Assembly: GCF_000372725.1 (NCBI RefSeq)
Contig: NW_005198921.1
Coordinates: forward strand, 12,271-59,782
Source: Emiliania huxleyi CCMP1516
Taxonomy: Eukaryota > Haptophyta > Isochrysidales > Noelaerhabdaceae
Reading direction: 5' to 3'
DNA: 47,512 bases
Shown here: in pieces, positions 8,307 to 19,300 of the stretch
Layout of the letters: each line of letters begins with the position of its first letter
Numbering within the stretch: the stretch's first letter is position 1
Notes under the pieces: generated by a model
What the model was told of the DNA's origin: nothing
What the model saw: only the letters and a program-made list of their open reading frames with translations
Database searches by the model: none
Program-made: the position numbers and the translations under genes

Positions 8307-9806
8307 TTGGTCACGGGAATCTTCGATCGATCGACGCCACAGCTTGAAAGAGGACACCTTTCATCGAGGAAGATGCTCGCCGACCAGACGACAACGCTCT
8401 CGGCGACCGGCTTCGAGACTCTGGACGTGGGCGGCTGGCAGGTCGTCGTCACCGACGGGCACGCGGTGCTGCCCGAAGGCATGACGCACCTGCCGGACCG
8501 GGCGTTCCGCAACCGCACCTCTCTCGTCTTGGTCGCCTTCCCGCGCAGCCTTGCCTCGATCGGCACTGGCGCCTTCGAGGGCTGCTCCTCGCTCTCCTCC
8601 ATCGACCTCCCCGCCAGCCTCGTCGCCATCAACAACTACGCCTTCCGCGGCTGCTCCGCCCTCCCCTCCGTCACCCTCCCCGCCGGCGTCACCTCCATCG
8701 GCATGGGCGCCTTCGCCCGCTGCCCCTCCATCACCACCGTCACCCTCCCCGCCGGCCTCACCTCCATCGGCCCCAGCGCGTTCCACCTCTGCTCCTCTCT
8801 CACCCGCGTCGCCTTCCCTGCCGGTCTCACCTTCATCGGCGAGGCCGCCTTCTTCCGCTGCTCCTCTCTCACCCGTGTCACCTTCCCTGCCGGCCTCACT
8901 TCCATCAGCGCTGCTGTTTTCTCCGGCTGCTCCGCCCTCGCCCGCGTCACCCTCCCCGCCAACCTCACCTCCATTGGCGACTGCGCCTTCGACGCCTGCG
9001 AGGCCCTCGGCTCCGTCACCTTCCCCGCCGGCCTTACCTCCATCGGCGAAGCCGCCTTCGAAGGCTGCTCCTCCCTCACCTCCGTCACCGTGCCAACCAC
9101 CTCCGAGATCGGCGACGCGGCCTTCGACCCCCCGACCACCGTCCTCCGCCTCTCGCCCGCAAGCATGCGCGCCCAGGCTAGGGCGGCGGAGGCGGCGGCA
9201 AGAGAGGCTGAGATGGCGGAGGCGACGGCGGCGGCGGATCGGAACGCGGAAGCGCTTCTGGCGGATGAGGAGGCGGAGAAGGAGGCGGAGCAGCGCGCCA
9301 AGGAGCGCAAGGCCAAGAAGAAGAAGAAGAAGAAGAAGGACAGGGGCGGGGGGAGCGGCGCCGGGCCGTCGCAGGAGCCGCAAGGCGAGGAGGCGGAGGC
9401 GGTTGCGGCGGCGGAGGGGGGGGCGGTGGCGGCGGCGGAGGAGGCGGAGCTGGCGGCGGCGCTCCAGAAAAGCGCGAGGCTGGAGGAGGAGAGGCGGGTG
9501 GCGGAGGAGGAGCCGCCCCAGCCGGAGGCGCCGCCGAGGGAGGAGGAGCCGCCTGAGCCGGAGGCGCCGCCGAGGGAGGAGGAGCCGCCGCCGGCCGACT
9601 TCATCTGCCCCATCACGACCGAGGTGATGAGCGACCCGGTGATGGCGACGGACGGCCATTCCTACGAGCGGAAGCAGATCGAGCGCTGGCTCGCCACCAA
9701 GTCGACGAGCCCGATGACGGGCGAGGCGCTCGAGCATAGCATCCTCACCCCAAACCACGCGCTGCGTGGGCGGATTCGAGAGTGGCAAGAGGCGTATCAT
9801 TGTTGA
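8307..9806 (+). CDS. BspA-type leucine-rich-repeat protein with C-terminal U-box (putative E3 ubiquitin ligase)
   Basis: A single-exon 499-codon frame. Residues ~30-285 hold about nine tandem 23-residue repeats of the Treponema/BspA LRR_5 type (consensus LTSIGxxAFxxCSSLTxVTL PAG). Residues ~290-420 are a charged Ala/Glu/Lys region with a (K)9 run and PPREEEPP repeats, probably coiled and disordered. Residues ~430-499 are a U-box: [53 protein letters not shown]-box domains recruit E2 enzymes, so the likely role is substrate recognition by the LRR and ubiquitin transfer by the U-box, in the cytosol because no signal peptide is seen. ATG 8373 ([10 protein letters not shown]) is the more likely start: it sits just before the first repeat, and the 22 codons from 8307 look like 5'UTR. 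LRR_5 arrays are common in anaerobic protists and marine algae; joining one to a U-box is less usual. Confidence 0.9.
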   Translation: MVTGIFDRSTPQLERGHLSSRKMLADQTTTLSATGFETLDVGGWQVVVTDGHAVLPEGMTHLPDRAFRNRTSLVLVAFPRSLASIGTGAFEGCSSLSSIDLPASLVAINNYAFRGCSALPSVTLPAGVTSIGMGAFARCPSITTVTLPAGLTSIGPSAFHLCSSLTRVAFPAGLTFIGEAAFFRCSSLTRVTFPAGLTSISAAVFSGCSALARVTLPANLTSIGDCAFDACEALGSVTFPAGLTSIGEAAFEGCSSLTSVTVPTTSEIGDAAFDPPTTVLRLSPASMRAQARAAEAAAREAEMAEATAAADRNAEALLADEEAEKEAEQRAKERKAKKKKKKKKDRGGGSGAGPSQEPQGEEAEAVAAAEGGAVAAAEEAELAAALQKSARLEEERRVAEEEPPQPEAPPREEEPPEPEAPPREEEPPPADFICPITTEVMSDPVMATDGHSYERKQIERWLATKSTSPMTGEALEHSILTPNHALRGRIREWQEAYHC

Positions 9807-11101
9807 GGAAGGGTTTCGGGAACGTACTCGACTAACGTAGAGAAAAAAACCGAGATGGTGGTCTGTCCACCCCCTCGCCGACATCCTCCCCTCGCGCCTC
9901 GCCGACGTCCGCTCTCGGCGCGCCCTCGCCAGCAGCGCTCGAGCGAGCGCCGCCGACAGCTGAGGCTGACGCGCGCCCCGCTTCCCGCTGCTGCGCTCCT
10001 GCCCCTGCTCCGGCTCCGCCGCCGGTGGCCACGCCCGCATTCACCGAGCGTACGTGGCTGGGTCCACAGCGATTGTAGGAAAATTGGGGGAACACTTGAC
10101 GGTTGCGGCCTTCCGACTCGCGCCTCCGCCTCACTGGCACTATTGTAGCCCTGGCCGGTGCGCGTGTGGAGTTGAAGTTCCGGAGTGAAAATTCGAACGC
10201 GTTCTCTCACGGTGACCAAAAAATGTCCACCTCAGAGGCACCTCCGGAGGCAGGCCGCCGCACGCCGGCGACACAGCTCCAGCTGTCGAACTGACCCGCA
10301 GCTCCTCTCAGAGCGGGAACTGTGACGAAAGTTGACTGAGGCGGTTGTCAGGAACCATCATACGGATCACATAGTGGCTCTCTCATGACGGGAGACCGCC
10401 CGACCACTCCTGGGTGGCACTGCCACCGGTGTCGCTCGACGTCCTGTCGACAGCGTGCCGACAGCGACACAGACCATGTGGGACGCGTCGAGTATCGACC
10501 TCTACTGCTTACCCAGTCTTCGAGTGTATCCTGCCTGTGGTCCCACACCCACTGGTGTCCGTCTCAGAGACCGCAGGAGGTCATGAGGGTCGATGGGAGT
10601 GCCAACCCCACAATGCCTAAAGACCCAGCCCAGTATGAACAAGCGGCCTCGCCGCGTCCAGCAGCCCAACGGCGCCCCTACCGCGCCGGCGCCCGATGCC
10701 AGCTCCAACCGGAGGCATGACGTGGTGCGAGGAGCGGTGGGCGGCTGGCGCCGGTGCACACGCTGCCGCTCACGCCTCCCGCAGACCCCTCTTGCCCCAC
10801 CACTTTGTGTGTGTGGAGACGTTTACCTTACCTTACCTTGAATTTTATTTTTATTTATTTCTGTGTAGATGTGTCTTGTGAGTTGTGTGACCTCGGCCGC
10901 CGTCGCGCGTCGCCGTCGGGGAGGGGGACTCCGACTCGGGTGTCGGGACTGGGCCGAGATCCGAGATGCCGCGTATACGCCGACATATTGCATATTGTGT
11001 GGCCGCAAGAGGCAAGTAGAAGTGCGCTGGAGCGTGGTTTTACCTCACGCCCATGGTCTCTCCACAGTGTCCCGTCCTGCGCGGTGGTCGCGCACTGTAC
11101 T
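9807..11101. other. Intergenic stretch, no supported gene
   Basis: Frames on both strands are short and low-complexity or of ordinary GC-rich character. A T-rich tract (TTTTATTTTTATTTATTT) lies at about 10843-10862. Nothing resembles a conserved domain. The plus-strand frames between 10385 and 10880 overlap each other in all three phases, which argues against coding. Confidence 0.45.
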
Positions 11102-12574
11102 CTACGGACCACCAGCGATGGGCTTGAAGTCGCTGTGGGCCACTCTCGAAGCGTCCTGTGGCCGGCTGCCGGTGCGCTCCCAATGCAACGTGAGCGGCCG
11201 CGGCGCGTCGATGATCATCTCGAGCACCGCCTGTTCCGGGGAGTTCAGGGGAGGGGGCGAGGCCCACGTCAAAGGTGCGCCGCCGCCCGCCGACACGCCT
11301 GGCGCTGTGCGCCCCCGCACGAACGCGTGGCGGGCGCACCGCAAAGTCGAGCCCGCGCGTCGACTGGCCGTTGACGCGCGCAACCTTGTCGCCGAGCTTG
11401 ACCTTGCCCGACAGCTCGACCGGCCCCGGCCGGCCCTCGAACTCGGTGAATGCCGTGACCTCAACGCCGTCGCCGTCGGCCGCGTCCTGGCGGGCGGGCG
11501 TTGAGGCTTGCTGAGGCTTGTTGCGGCGGCCCCGGCTACCTCGCTTTTCCTCCTCCGTCAACCTCCGCAGTCTCGCGCAGTCGCGGGCAGTCGCGGGCAG
11601 TCTCGGGCCATATTTTGTGCTCAGCCTGCAGCATCATCCCGAGCCGCGCCTCCTCGAAGGTGGTCTTGAAGGCGACCGTCGCCTGCAGAAAACGGCATGG
11701 AAGCCGGCAGTATGGAGGAAACGGCGACGGTCGCTTGCGCCGGCCCGGCGGCAAGGGTGGCGGGGCGAAGGGTGTCGGTGGCGGTGGCGAGGGTGGCGAG
11801 GCGAAGGGTGGCGAGGGCGGAGGAGAGGCAGAGGCGGAGGCAGAGGCGGAGGCAGAGGCGGAGGCAGAGGCGGAGGCAGAGGCGGAGGCAGAGGCGGAGG
11901 CAGGGGCGGAGGCAGAGGCGGAGGCAGAGGCGGAGGCAGGGGCGCAGAGACCGCAGGCCATCCCTCGCCTGCCCGGAGTCCAGCATCGCCTGCAGCTGCG
12001 CCACGTCCAGCCCGGCGGGCAGCGGGAAGTCCGCGGCGTCGTCGGCGTACATCGCGTCCTGCTGCCGCAGCAGCGGCGCCGCGAACCATACCTTGGCCTC
12101 GCCGTCGCGCTGGTACCCGAGCGGCCCGCAGCGGCACTCAGAGCAGAGCGCGAGGCGGATCGCGCCGGCGGCGGGAGGCGTGACGAGGTATGACAGCGCG
12201 ACGTTGTCGACGTCGTTCACGTCCTCCACCACCCACCACCACTCGTGCGGCACCGCGTCCCACCCGCACGCGCCGTCGGGGGCAGTGTCGGCGGCAGGGT
12301 CGGCGGCGGTGCCGGCGGCAGCGGTGGTGACAGTGCCACTGTCGGCGGCGCCGTCCGCCGCCTCGGCGGAGGCGTTGCTGCTTCGAGGTACGTGGAGGAG
12401 CGCCTCGTCGCCGGCGCGCTCGACGAGACGGCCGCACTGGCTGAGCAGACGCGAGAAGCAGCGAGGGCAGCGGAGCATGCCGGCATTGATGCCGCCGGTG
12501 TCGACACACCGGCCGCCGAGCACGCCATCCGCTTCCGAGGAGGTAGGCTCACACAACGACGTGATTTCAGACAT
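11102..12574 (-). CDS. Mss4/RABIF-like domain fused to a PDZ domain
   Basis: Four exons on the minus strand, all in phase 0: 12574-11969, 11682-11626, 11486-11340 and 11230-11102, giving about 312 residues. Residues ~35-180 match the Mss4 (RABIF) fold: MLRCPRCFSRLL (first zinc cysteine pair), HEWWWVVEDVNDVDNVAL, LCSECRCGPLGYQ (second pair) and KVWFAA. A low-complexity Ala/Asp loop is inserted. Mss4 proteins bind nucleotide-free exocytic Rab GTPases as chaperones or weak exchange factors. The remaining exons assemble a PDZ domain: FEEARLGMMLQ, DGVEVTAFTEFEG, KVKLGDKVARVNGQ, AVLEMIIDAPRPLTLHW. The introns at 11968 and 11625 begin with GC after CAG, and the one at 11339 with GT. The start is MSEITSLC; an ATG at 12649 would add 25 residues. 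The PDZ domain could tether the Rab-binding module to membranes (inference). Two separate genes are less likely, since no start precedes the PDZ exons. Confidence 0.78.
11825..11943. repeat. 12-bp minisatellite (GGAGGCAGAGGC)n in an intron
   Basis: About ten units of GGAGGCAGAGGC with occasional GGAGGCAGGGGC variants fill the middle of the predicted 11968-11683 intron of the Mss4-PDZ gene. Since 12 is divisible by 3, every frame stays open across it, which creates long spurious ORFs on both strands. Confidence 0.85.
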
Positions 12575-13345
12575 GCCGTCAGCAAGGACGAAAAAAACAG
12601 CACCAACTTCTGAGCTCCCCGGCCCTGGATGTGAGGCTGCCAACTGCACTCCAAGTGCTCCAAGTGCGCGCGCCGTAGCTCCAACCGGGTCCTTTTTTTT
12701 AGCAGGTGTGCCGCCGCGCGAGCGACGCTCCGAGATGGCCCGAGATAGCGCGGCGCGGCCCCGAGATCGCCCGAGATAGCGCGAGATCGCCCGAGATCGC
12801 GCGGCGCGGCCCGAGGCGAGGTAGATGGGTTCCGAGCGAGGGAGGGGGCGGAAGTGGCCAGTGCGGTAGATCGGCCAGTCGGGGCGCGTGAGCCGGACTT
12901 GGGGGCCGGACGGCTTTCATTTACCCTGCGTTCTCGCACATGGAGTGCAAGATACTCGTTCTGTTGCCGTCCCAAACTGTCACTCCCCTTTCTCCCGGCC
13001 GGGGTGGGGCGCGCGCGGGGGCGGCGGGTGTGCGGGATATCCGTGGGCCCGAGAGCGATGTGCCATGTCCGCCTTGCGTTTGTTTCATAACATCGAGGGG
13101 GGGAGATTTTTAGCAATACCAAACAACTCTAACACTTTTTTTTTTGTAACATCGAAGGCAAGAGAGGAAATAATCAGCTGGTCGGCCGCCATTCGGGCCT
13201 CCCGGCCTGCTGCGGCGGCGCGGCCGGTTGAGGCCGGGGCCTGGCCCGCGACGGCTGGCCGCCAACGAGCGCGCTCGCGCTGCTCGTCAAAATGGCGGCG
13301 GGTGGCGATTGCGGCGACGTAAAGTCTGATGAAGACCAAAACGTG
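12575..13345. promoter_or_regulatory. Shared upstream region of two divergent genes
   Basis: Lies between the start of the Mss4-PDZ gene (minus) and that of the giant receptor (plus), so it should hold both promoters. It contains a GCGCGAGATCG/CCGAGATAG-type tandem array at about 12730-12820 and an AT-richer block at 13080-13170 (T runs and AACATCGA repeated). No canonical TATA box is evident. No convincing gene is present. Confidence 0.45.
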
Positions 13346-16300
13346 ATGAAGACCTCGGCAACCTCGATGCGCCTCCTTCTGCTCGGCGTTCTTGCGGGGC
13401 TCGCGGCCGTCAAGGCGGGCGGCCCCACTCTCGTCGCGGGCGTCGCCCGCGGCTCGGACTCGATCATGCACACCAGCTTCGACGGGCACTCGACGGAGGC
13501 GGCGCGCTCGGCGCCGCCCGGCTGTGAGATCGCAGCCGGGGTCACCTCCCAATCAGCGTGCGGCGCCGGCCACATCACGCTGGGCGTCACTGCCGACGTC
13601 CAGCGCAAGATCTTCAACAACCGCGGCAGCTTCAGCGGGCCGCACAAGACGTGCTCCGCCTTTGACGGCTGCCGCGGCGGCGGCGACTTGGCGGACAAGC
13701 TGGTGAGACTCGCCGGCATCGGGTGGCACGGGCCGAACGCCTCCGCGTCGCTCGGCGACGACGCGTGCGCGGAGGCGGCCAACAAGGAGATGTGCATCAT
13801 GAACGTGCGCACGTGCGCGACCAGCGAGTCCTGGGACGCGAACGTGGGCAACAAGTCGAGCGAGTTCTCGCTCGAGGGTAACTCGGCGCACGCGTGGAAC
13901 AAGGGCGTCGCCCTCCACGCCGGTTTGCTCGAGGCCCCCCTCGGTTTCGACCGCAAGTTTCTCTACCCGCTGGCGGAGGCGCTGCACGCCTCCGGCACCT
14001 GCAGTGCAGGCGGCGGCGAGACATCGGGGCAGTCTCGGCCGACAACCGAGATCACGCAGGGCGAGAAGCTCTTGACTGGCACGCGCGACTTCGTTCGCGC
14101 TATCGTCAACAAGATAAGCTCTTTGATGACGGCGATCCAGCAGAGCCAGCTGCGCTCTGAGCGCAAGGCTGGCGCGGATCTGTCGCAGATGAACGCGGCG
14201 GAGGAGGGCGCCGTCCTGAGCGGCTCCGGCGGCGGCTCCGGCGGCGGCTCTGGCGGCGGCGGCGCCGGCAGCCGGCAGGCGACGGAGGCGGCGCTCTCGA
14301 CAGCGCGCCGCACCCAGCGCTCGCTCCAGAGCACCGGCACGCACGGCGCGATCATCGGACGGAAGGGGCGGACGGTGCCGGCCTTTGCGCACCCCTCGAG
14401 CGCGTCCGAGCTCATTGGCGCTGAGACCGCCCCTTCAACGGCCGCTGTCGGGGCGAACCTCGCCGTCGGCGGGGCTGAAGTCATCGGCGAAGAGCACGGC
14501 CTCGCCGCACAGCTCCACGCGGGCAAGGGGCGCGTCGGCACCGGCGGTGGGAGTGGCTCCTCCCCACCCGGCCTCCTACTGGGCAGTACCTCCAGTCCCG
14601 GCGCTGACAGCGATGTGGTCACCGACCCTTTGTCGGGCGTGACCGCGACTGTCCGCGCGAGCGCCACGGTGCACCCCACTGGCTCGCGGGCGGCGACGGC
14701 CCGCGCGGCGTCCGCCGTGCAGGGCAGCAACGCGAGTCGGCTCGCGTCTCCCAAGGCGCTTCCCTCTGGGCTGGTCTCAAGTTGCCGGATGCGGCTCTCT
14801 GAGCCCACCCTCGCCTGCCGCGCCGACGTCGGCGAGGCGCTGGGCACGTCGTGGGCCACCGGGCAGCAGCTGCTTCAGCCTACGCAGAAGCTGCTCCAGG
14901 CCGGCGCGCGCGGCTTCGTGCGCGCCATCGTCGACAAGATCAGCACCTTAGTGACGGTGACGCAGCAGGGCCGGCTGCGCTCTGAGCGCATGGCTTGCGC
15001 GGACCTGTCGCAGATGAACGCGGCGGAGGGCGCCGTCCTGACGGCGGCCGTGCTGCCCTTCGCCCACGAGTGTGGCGCGGCGGCGGCCATGACCGCCAGC
15101 GGCCCCATCGCGGGCGACACGGATCACGGCCGGTTCGACCTCAGCCGGTGGCTCAGCGGCGGCCGTGCCGGCGGCTGCGGCGGTGGCTATGGCGCCTCCG
15201 GCGGCGGCAGCGGCGGCTCTGGCGGCGGCGGCGCAAGCAGCCGGCAGGCGACGGAGGCGGCGCTCTCGACAGCGCGCCGCACCCAGCGCTCGCTCCAGAG
15301 CGCCGGCACGCACGGCGCGATCATCGGACGGAAGGGGCGGACGGTGCAGGCCTTTGCGCACCCCTCGAGCGCGTCCGAGCTCATTGGCGCTGAGACCGCC
15401 CCTGCAACGGCCGCTGTCGGGGCGAACCTCGCCGTCGGCGGGGCTGAAGACAAGGGCGAAGAGCACGGCCTCGCCGCACAGCTCCACGCGGGCAAGGGGC
15501 GCGTCGGCACCGGCGGTGGGAGTGGCTCCTCCCCACCCGGCCTCCTACTGGGCAGTACCTCCAGTCCCGGCGCTGACAGCGACGTGGTCGACCCTTCGTC
15601 GGGCGTGACCGCGACTGTCCGCGCGAGCGCCACGGTGCACCCCACTGGCTCGCGGGCGGCGACGGCCCGCGCGGCGTCCGCCGTGCAGGGCAGCAACACG
15701 AGTCGGCTCGCGTCTCCCAAGGCGCTTCCCTCTGGGCTGGTCTCAAGTTGCCGGATGCGGCTCTCTGAGCCCACCCTCGCCTGCCGCGCCGACGTCGGCG
15801 AGGCGCTGGGCACGTCGTGGGCCACCGGGCAGCAGCTGCTTCAGCCTACGCAGGGCGAGAAGCTGCTCCAGGCCGGCGCGCGCGGCTTCGTGCGCGCCAT
15901 CGTCGACAAGATCAGCACCTTAGTGGCGGTGACGCAGCAGGGCCGGCTACGCTCTGAGCGCATGGCTTGCGCGGACCTGTCGCAGATGAACGCGGCGGAG
16001 GGCGCCGTCCTGACGGCGGCCGTGCTGCCCTTCGCCCACGAGCGTGGCGCGGCGGCGGCCATGACCGCCAGCGGCCCCATCGCGGGCGACACGGATCACG
16101 GCCGGTTCGACCTCAGCCAGTGGCTCAGCGGTGGCCGTGCCGGCGGCTGCGGCGGTGGCTATGGCGCCTCCGGCGGCGGCAGCGGCGGCTCTGGCGGCGG
16201 CGGCGCAAGCAGCCGGCAGGCGACGGAGGCGACGCTCTCGACAGCGCGCCGCACCCAGCGCTCGCTCCAGAGCGCCGGCACGCACGGCGCGATCATCGGA

Positions 16301-19300
16301 CGGAAGGGGCGGACGGTGCCGGCTTTTGCGCACCCCTCGAGCGCGTCCGAGCTCATTGGCGCTGAGACCGCCCCTTCAACGGCCGCTGTCGGGGCGAACC
16401 TCGCCGTCGGCAGGACTGAAGACAACGGCGAAGAGCATGGCCTCGCTGCACAGCTCCACGCGGGCAAGGGGCGCGTCGGCACCGGCGGTGGGAGTGGCTC
16501 CTCCCCACCCGGCCTCCTACTGGGCAGTACCTCTAGTCCCGGCGCTGACAGCGATGTGGTCGCCGACCCTTTGTCGGGCGTGACCGCGACTGTCCGCGCG
16601 AGCGCCACGGCGCACTCCGCTGGCACGCGGGCGGCGACGCTCCGCGCGGCGTCCGCCGTGCAGGACAGCAACGCGAGTCGGCTCGCGTCTCCCAAGGCGC
16701 TTCCCTCTGGGCTGGTCTCAAGTTGCCGGATGCGGCTCTCAGAGCCCACCCTCGCCTGCCGCGCCGACGTCGGCGAGGCGCTGGGCACGTCGTGGGCCAC
16801 CGGGCAGCAGCTGCTTCGGCCTACGCAGGGCGAGAAGCTGCTCCAGGCCGGCGCGCGCGGCTTCGTGCGCGCCATCGTCGACAAGATCAGCACCTTAGTG
16901 ACGGTGACGCAGCAGGGCCGGCTGCGCTCTGAGCGCATGGCTTGCGCGGACCTGTCGCAGATGAACGCGGCGGAGGGCGCCGTCCTGACGGCGGCCGTGC
17001 TGCCCTTCGCCCACGAGCGTGGCGCGGCGGCGGCCATGACCGCCAGCGGCCCCATCGCGGGCGACACGGATCACGGCCGGTTCGACCTCAGCCGGTGGCT
17101 CAGCCGCGGCCGCGCCGGCGGCTGCGGCGGTGGCTATGGCGCCTCCGGCGGCGGCAGCGGCGGCTCTGGCGGCGGCGGCGCAAGCAGCCGGCAGGCGACG
17201 GAGGCGGCGCTCTCGACAGCGCGCCGCACCCAGCGCTCGCTCCAGAGCGCCGGCACGCACGGCGCGATCATCGGACGGAAGGGGCGGACGGTGCAGGCCT
17301 TTGCGCACCCCTCGAGCGCGTCCGAGCTCATTGGCGCTGAGACCGCCCCTTCAACGGCCGCTGTCGGGGCGAACCTCGCCGTCGGCGGGACTGAAGACAA
17401 CGGCGAAGAGCACGGCCTCGCCGCACAGCTCCACGCGGGCAAGGGGCGCGTCGGCACCGGCGGTGGGAGTGGCTCCTCCCCACCCGGCCTCCTACTGGGC
17501 AGTACCTCTAGTCCCGGCGCTGACAGCGACGTGGTCGACCCTTCGTCGGGCGTGACCGCGGCTGTCCGCGCGAGCGCCACGGCGCACTCCGCTGGCACGC
17601 GGGCGGCGACGATCCGCGCGGCGTCCGCCGAGCAGGGCAGCAACGCGAGTCGGCTCGCGTCTCCCAAGGCGCTTCCCTCTGGGCTGGTCGCAACCTGCCA
17701 GAAGCGGCTCTCTGAGCCCACCGTCGCCTGCCGCGCCGACGTCGGCGAGGCGCTGGGCACGTCGTGGGCCACCGGGCAGCAGCTGCTTCGGCCTACGCAG
17801 GGCGAGAAGCTGCTCCAGACCGGCGCGCGCGGCTTCGTGCGCGCCATCGTCGACAAGATCAGCACCTTAGTGGCGGTGACGCAGCAGGGCCGGCTGCGCT
17901 CTGAGCGCATGGCTTGCGCGGACCTGTCGCAGATGAACGCGGCGGAGGGCGCCGTCCTGACGGCGGCCGTGCTGCCCTTCGCCCACGAGCGTGGCGCGGC
18001 GGCGGCCATGACCGCCAGCGGCCCCATCGCGGGCGACACGGACCACGGCCGGTTCGACCTCAGCCAGTGGCTCAGCGGTGGCCGTGCCGGCGGCTGCGGC
18101 GGTGGCTATGGCGCCTCCGGCGGCGGCAGCGGCGGCTCTGGCGGCGGCGGCGCAAGCAGCCGGCAGGCGACGGAGGCGGCGCTCTCGACAGCGCGCCGCA
18201 CCCAGCGCTCGCTCCAGAGCGCCGGCACGCACGGCGCGATCATCGGACGGAAGGGGCGGACGGTGCCGGCTTTTGCGCACCCCTCGAGCGCGTCCGAGCT
18301 CATTGGCGCTGAGACCGCCCCTGCAACGGCCGCTGTCGGGGCGAACCTCGCCGTCGGCGGGGCTGAAGTCATCGGCGAAGAGCACGGCCTCGCCGCACAG
18401 CTCCACGCGGGCAAGGGGCGCGTCGGCACCGGCGGTGGGAGTGGCTCCTCCCCACCCGGCCTCCTACTGGGCAGTACCTCCAGTCCCGGCGCTGACAGCG
18501 ATGTGGTCACCGACCCTTTGTCGGGCGTGACCGCGACTGTCCGCGCGAGCGCCACGGCGCACTCCGCTGGCACGCGGGCGGCGACGGCCCGCGCGGCGTC
18601 CGCCGTGCAGGGCAGCAACGCGAGTCGGCTCGCGTCTCCCAAGGCGCTTCCCTCTGGGCTGGTCTCAAGTTGCCGGATGCGGCTCTCTGAGCCCACCCTC
18701 GCCTGCCGCGCCGACGTCGGCGAGGCGCTGGGCACGTCGTGGGCCACCGGGCAGCAGCTGCTTCAGCCTACGCAGAAGCTGCTCCAGGCCGGCGCGCGCG
18801 GCTTCGTGCGCGCCATCGTCGACAAGATCAGCACCTTAGTGGCGGTGACGCAGCAGGGCCGGCTACGCTCTGAGCGCATGGCTTGCGCGGACCTGTCGCA
18901 GATGAACGCGGCGGAGGGCGCCGTCCTGACGGCGGCCGTGCTGCCCTTCGCCCACGAGTGTGGCGCGGCGGCGGCCATGACCGCCAGCGGCCCCATCGCG
19001 GGCGACACGGATCACGGCCGGTTCGACCTTAGCCAGTGGCTCAGCGGTGGCCGTGCCGGCGGCTGCGGCGGTGGCTATGGCGCCTCCGGCGGCGGCAGCG
19101 GCGGCTCTGGCGGCGGCGGCGCAAGCAGCCGGCAGGCGACGGAGACGGCGCTCTCGACAGCGCGCCGCACCCAGCGCTCGCTCCAGAGCGCCGGCACGCA
19201 CGGCGCGATCATCGGACGGAAGGGGCGGACGGTGCAGGCCTTTGCGCACCCCTCGAGCGCGTCCGAGCTCATTGGCGCTGAGACCGCCCCTTCAACGGCC

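Noticed and set aside
8361..10040. A 559-codon minus-strand frame opposite the LRR/U-box gene
   Set aside because: It is the antisense shadow of regular GC-rich repeats; the translation is Gly/Glu/Ala repetition mirroring the LRR unit, while the plus strand has recognisable LRR and U-box motifs.
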